From the NCBI GenBank assembly GCA_024280815.1, contig JAJRPL010000425.1, positions 1 to 6,705 of the forward strand: a DNA stretch of 6,705 bases, given 5' to 3'. Below the pieces are notes generated by a model that was given only the letters and a program-made list of their open reading frames with translations, was not told the origin of the DNA and made no database searches. Made by a program: the position numbers and the translations under genes. The DNA is from Bacteroidota bacterium. Its GTDB lineage: Bacteria; Bacteroidota; Bacteroidia; Flavobacteriales; Flavobacteriaceae. This document shows, in pieces, positions 6,081 through 6,705 of the stretch. Position 1 is the first letter of the stretch. Each line of letters begins with the position of its first letter.

Positions 6081-6705
6081 CTAAATCAAGATATTTTTCT
6101 CACCACTATTAGAAACAACTTGCTTCGCACTAGAGAGTTCCATATTTTCTTTGGTACTGTTTGCTGTAATTTTTTCAGCATTACTCACCATTTCTTTGGC
6201 TTGTACCGCTACTTTTTCTTCAACAAGTGTAATTGTGTTTTCTGCTGAAATAGTTTTCTTTTTACCAACACTTTCATTTAGGTTTTCTCCAACAGAAATA
6301 TTCATATTCTCTGAAACATTGAAACCCATATTCTTCGCATTAAAAGTCATCGTTTCATTGGCAGATACCTCAATATTATTATTTGCAGTATCTATAAAGA
6401 TGGTATTGTTATTTTTATCTGTTATCGTAATACTTTCAGCACCTTTAGTATCGTCCAATTTAATAATATGTCCACTAGGAGTTTTAATTGCTTTAATATT
6501 ATTTTTAGGGTCAGCAAAACCACTCTTCGCTGTTTTATTAAACCCAGCACTCAACACAAAAGGACGTTCTGCATTTGCCCCTTCAAAACCTACCAAAACC
6601 TCTTCGCCAATTTCAGGTATAAAATAAAAACCTTTGTCAGCTCCTGCATAAGGTGTTGCCATTTTAATCCATGGGGTGGTACGGTCGCCATTTTTACCTT
6701 GCCAC
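6081..6705 (-). CDS. vgrG: VgrG spike protein, C-terminal 207 residues (5' end beyond window)
   Basis: The frame is open from the right edge to TAG at 6083-6081. The visible part begins WQGKNGDRTTPWIKMATPYAG and continues through GFYFIPEIGEEVLVGFEG and ERPFVLSAGFN, the signature of the gp5-like OB-fold of VgrG. Next comes the canonical IKTPSGHIIKLDDTKG-ESITITDKN linker, then a run of short beta-helix repeats (MTFNAKNMGFNVSENMNISV and the following VG-x-x-x-T/S units) forming the needle. It ends SGEKNILI with no appended catalytic domain, so this is a structural, not an 'evolved', VgrG. As a trimer it sits on the Hcp tube under the PAAR-like cap and is expelled into the target cell. The ATG at 6662 is internal, because the OB-fold continues upstream of it. 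Confidence 0.93.
   Translation of the reverse strand, partial: WQGKNGDRTTPWIKMATPYAGADKGFYFIPEIGEEVLVGFEGANAERPFVLSAGFNKTAKSGFADPKNNIKAIKTPSGHIIKLDDTKGAESITITDKNNNTIFIDTANNNIEVSANETMTFNAKNMGFNVSENMNISVGENLNESVGKKKTISAENTITLVEEKVAVQAKEMVSNAEKITANSTKENMELSSAKQVVSNSGEKNILI

Noticed and set aside
6081..6662. ATG at 6662 as the start of a separate 193-aa gene
   Set aside because: The VgrG OB-fold reads in frame through it (TTPWIKMATPYAG) to the window edge, so it is an internal Met.

Overview
The window is AT-rich and fully packed on the minus strand. It reads as the downstream half of a type VI secretion (T6SS) vgrG/effector operon from a member of the Bacteroidota, most likely a flavobacterium. 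That assignment is inferred from four things: the low GC, the Lys/Asn/Ile-rich proteins, the mostly absent Shine-Dalgarno sites, and the VgrG plus DUF4280 (PAAR-like) pair typical of the Bacteroidetes T6SSiii subtype. No tRNA, rRNA, IS element or CRISPR is visible. The longest gaps between genes are 38 bp and 32 bp, so the promoter must lie beyond the right edge.

In transcription order (right to left) the window holds five items before the cassette at the left end: the C-terminal part of VgrG (6081-6705, runs off the window); an unrecognised 292-aa cytoplasmic protein in the position of an effector adaptor/chaperone (5197-6075); a 164-aa DUF4280 PAAR-like spike-tip protein (4664-5158); a 971-aa protein that I read as the secreted effector (1744-4659); and a lipoprotein that I read as its immunity protein (813-1742). 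The spacings of 5, 38, 4 and 1 nt suggest one co-transcribed, translationally coupled unit.

The most interesting part is the left end. Directly after the immunity gene lies an orphan, start-less copy of the effector C-terminus (508-780). It begins with 57 bp identical to the effector at 2041-2097 and then changes abruptly into a shorter, divergent C-terminal tip. Its stop codon overlaps (TAATG) the start of a second lipoprotein gene (1-508, runs off the window) that is clearly paralogous to the first immunity lipoprotein. This is the architecture of the orphan toxin-tip/immunity cassettes known from CdiA and Rhs polymorphic toxins, here attached to a large T6SS effector whose family I do not recognise. 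Recombination between the two 57-bp repeats would remove 1317 bp, swap the tip in frame, and replace the immunity gene at the same time. The function of the effector is inferred from context. The hydrophobic stretch before the tip, together with lipoprotein immunity, points to action at the envelope of the target cell.
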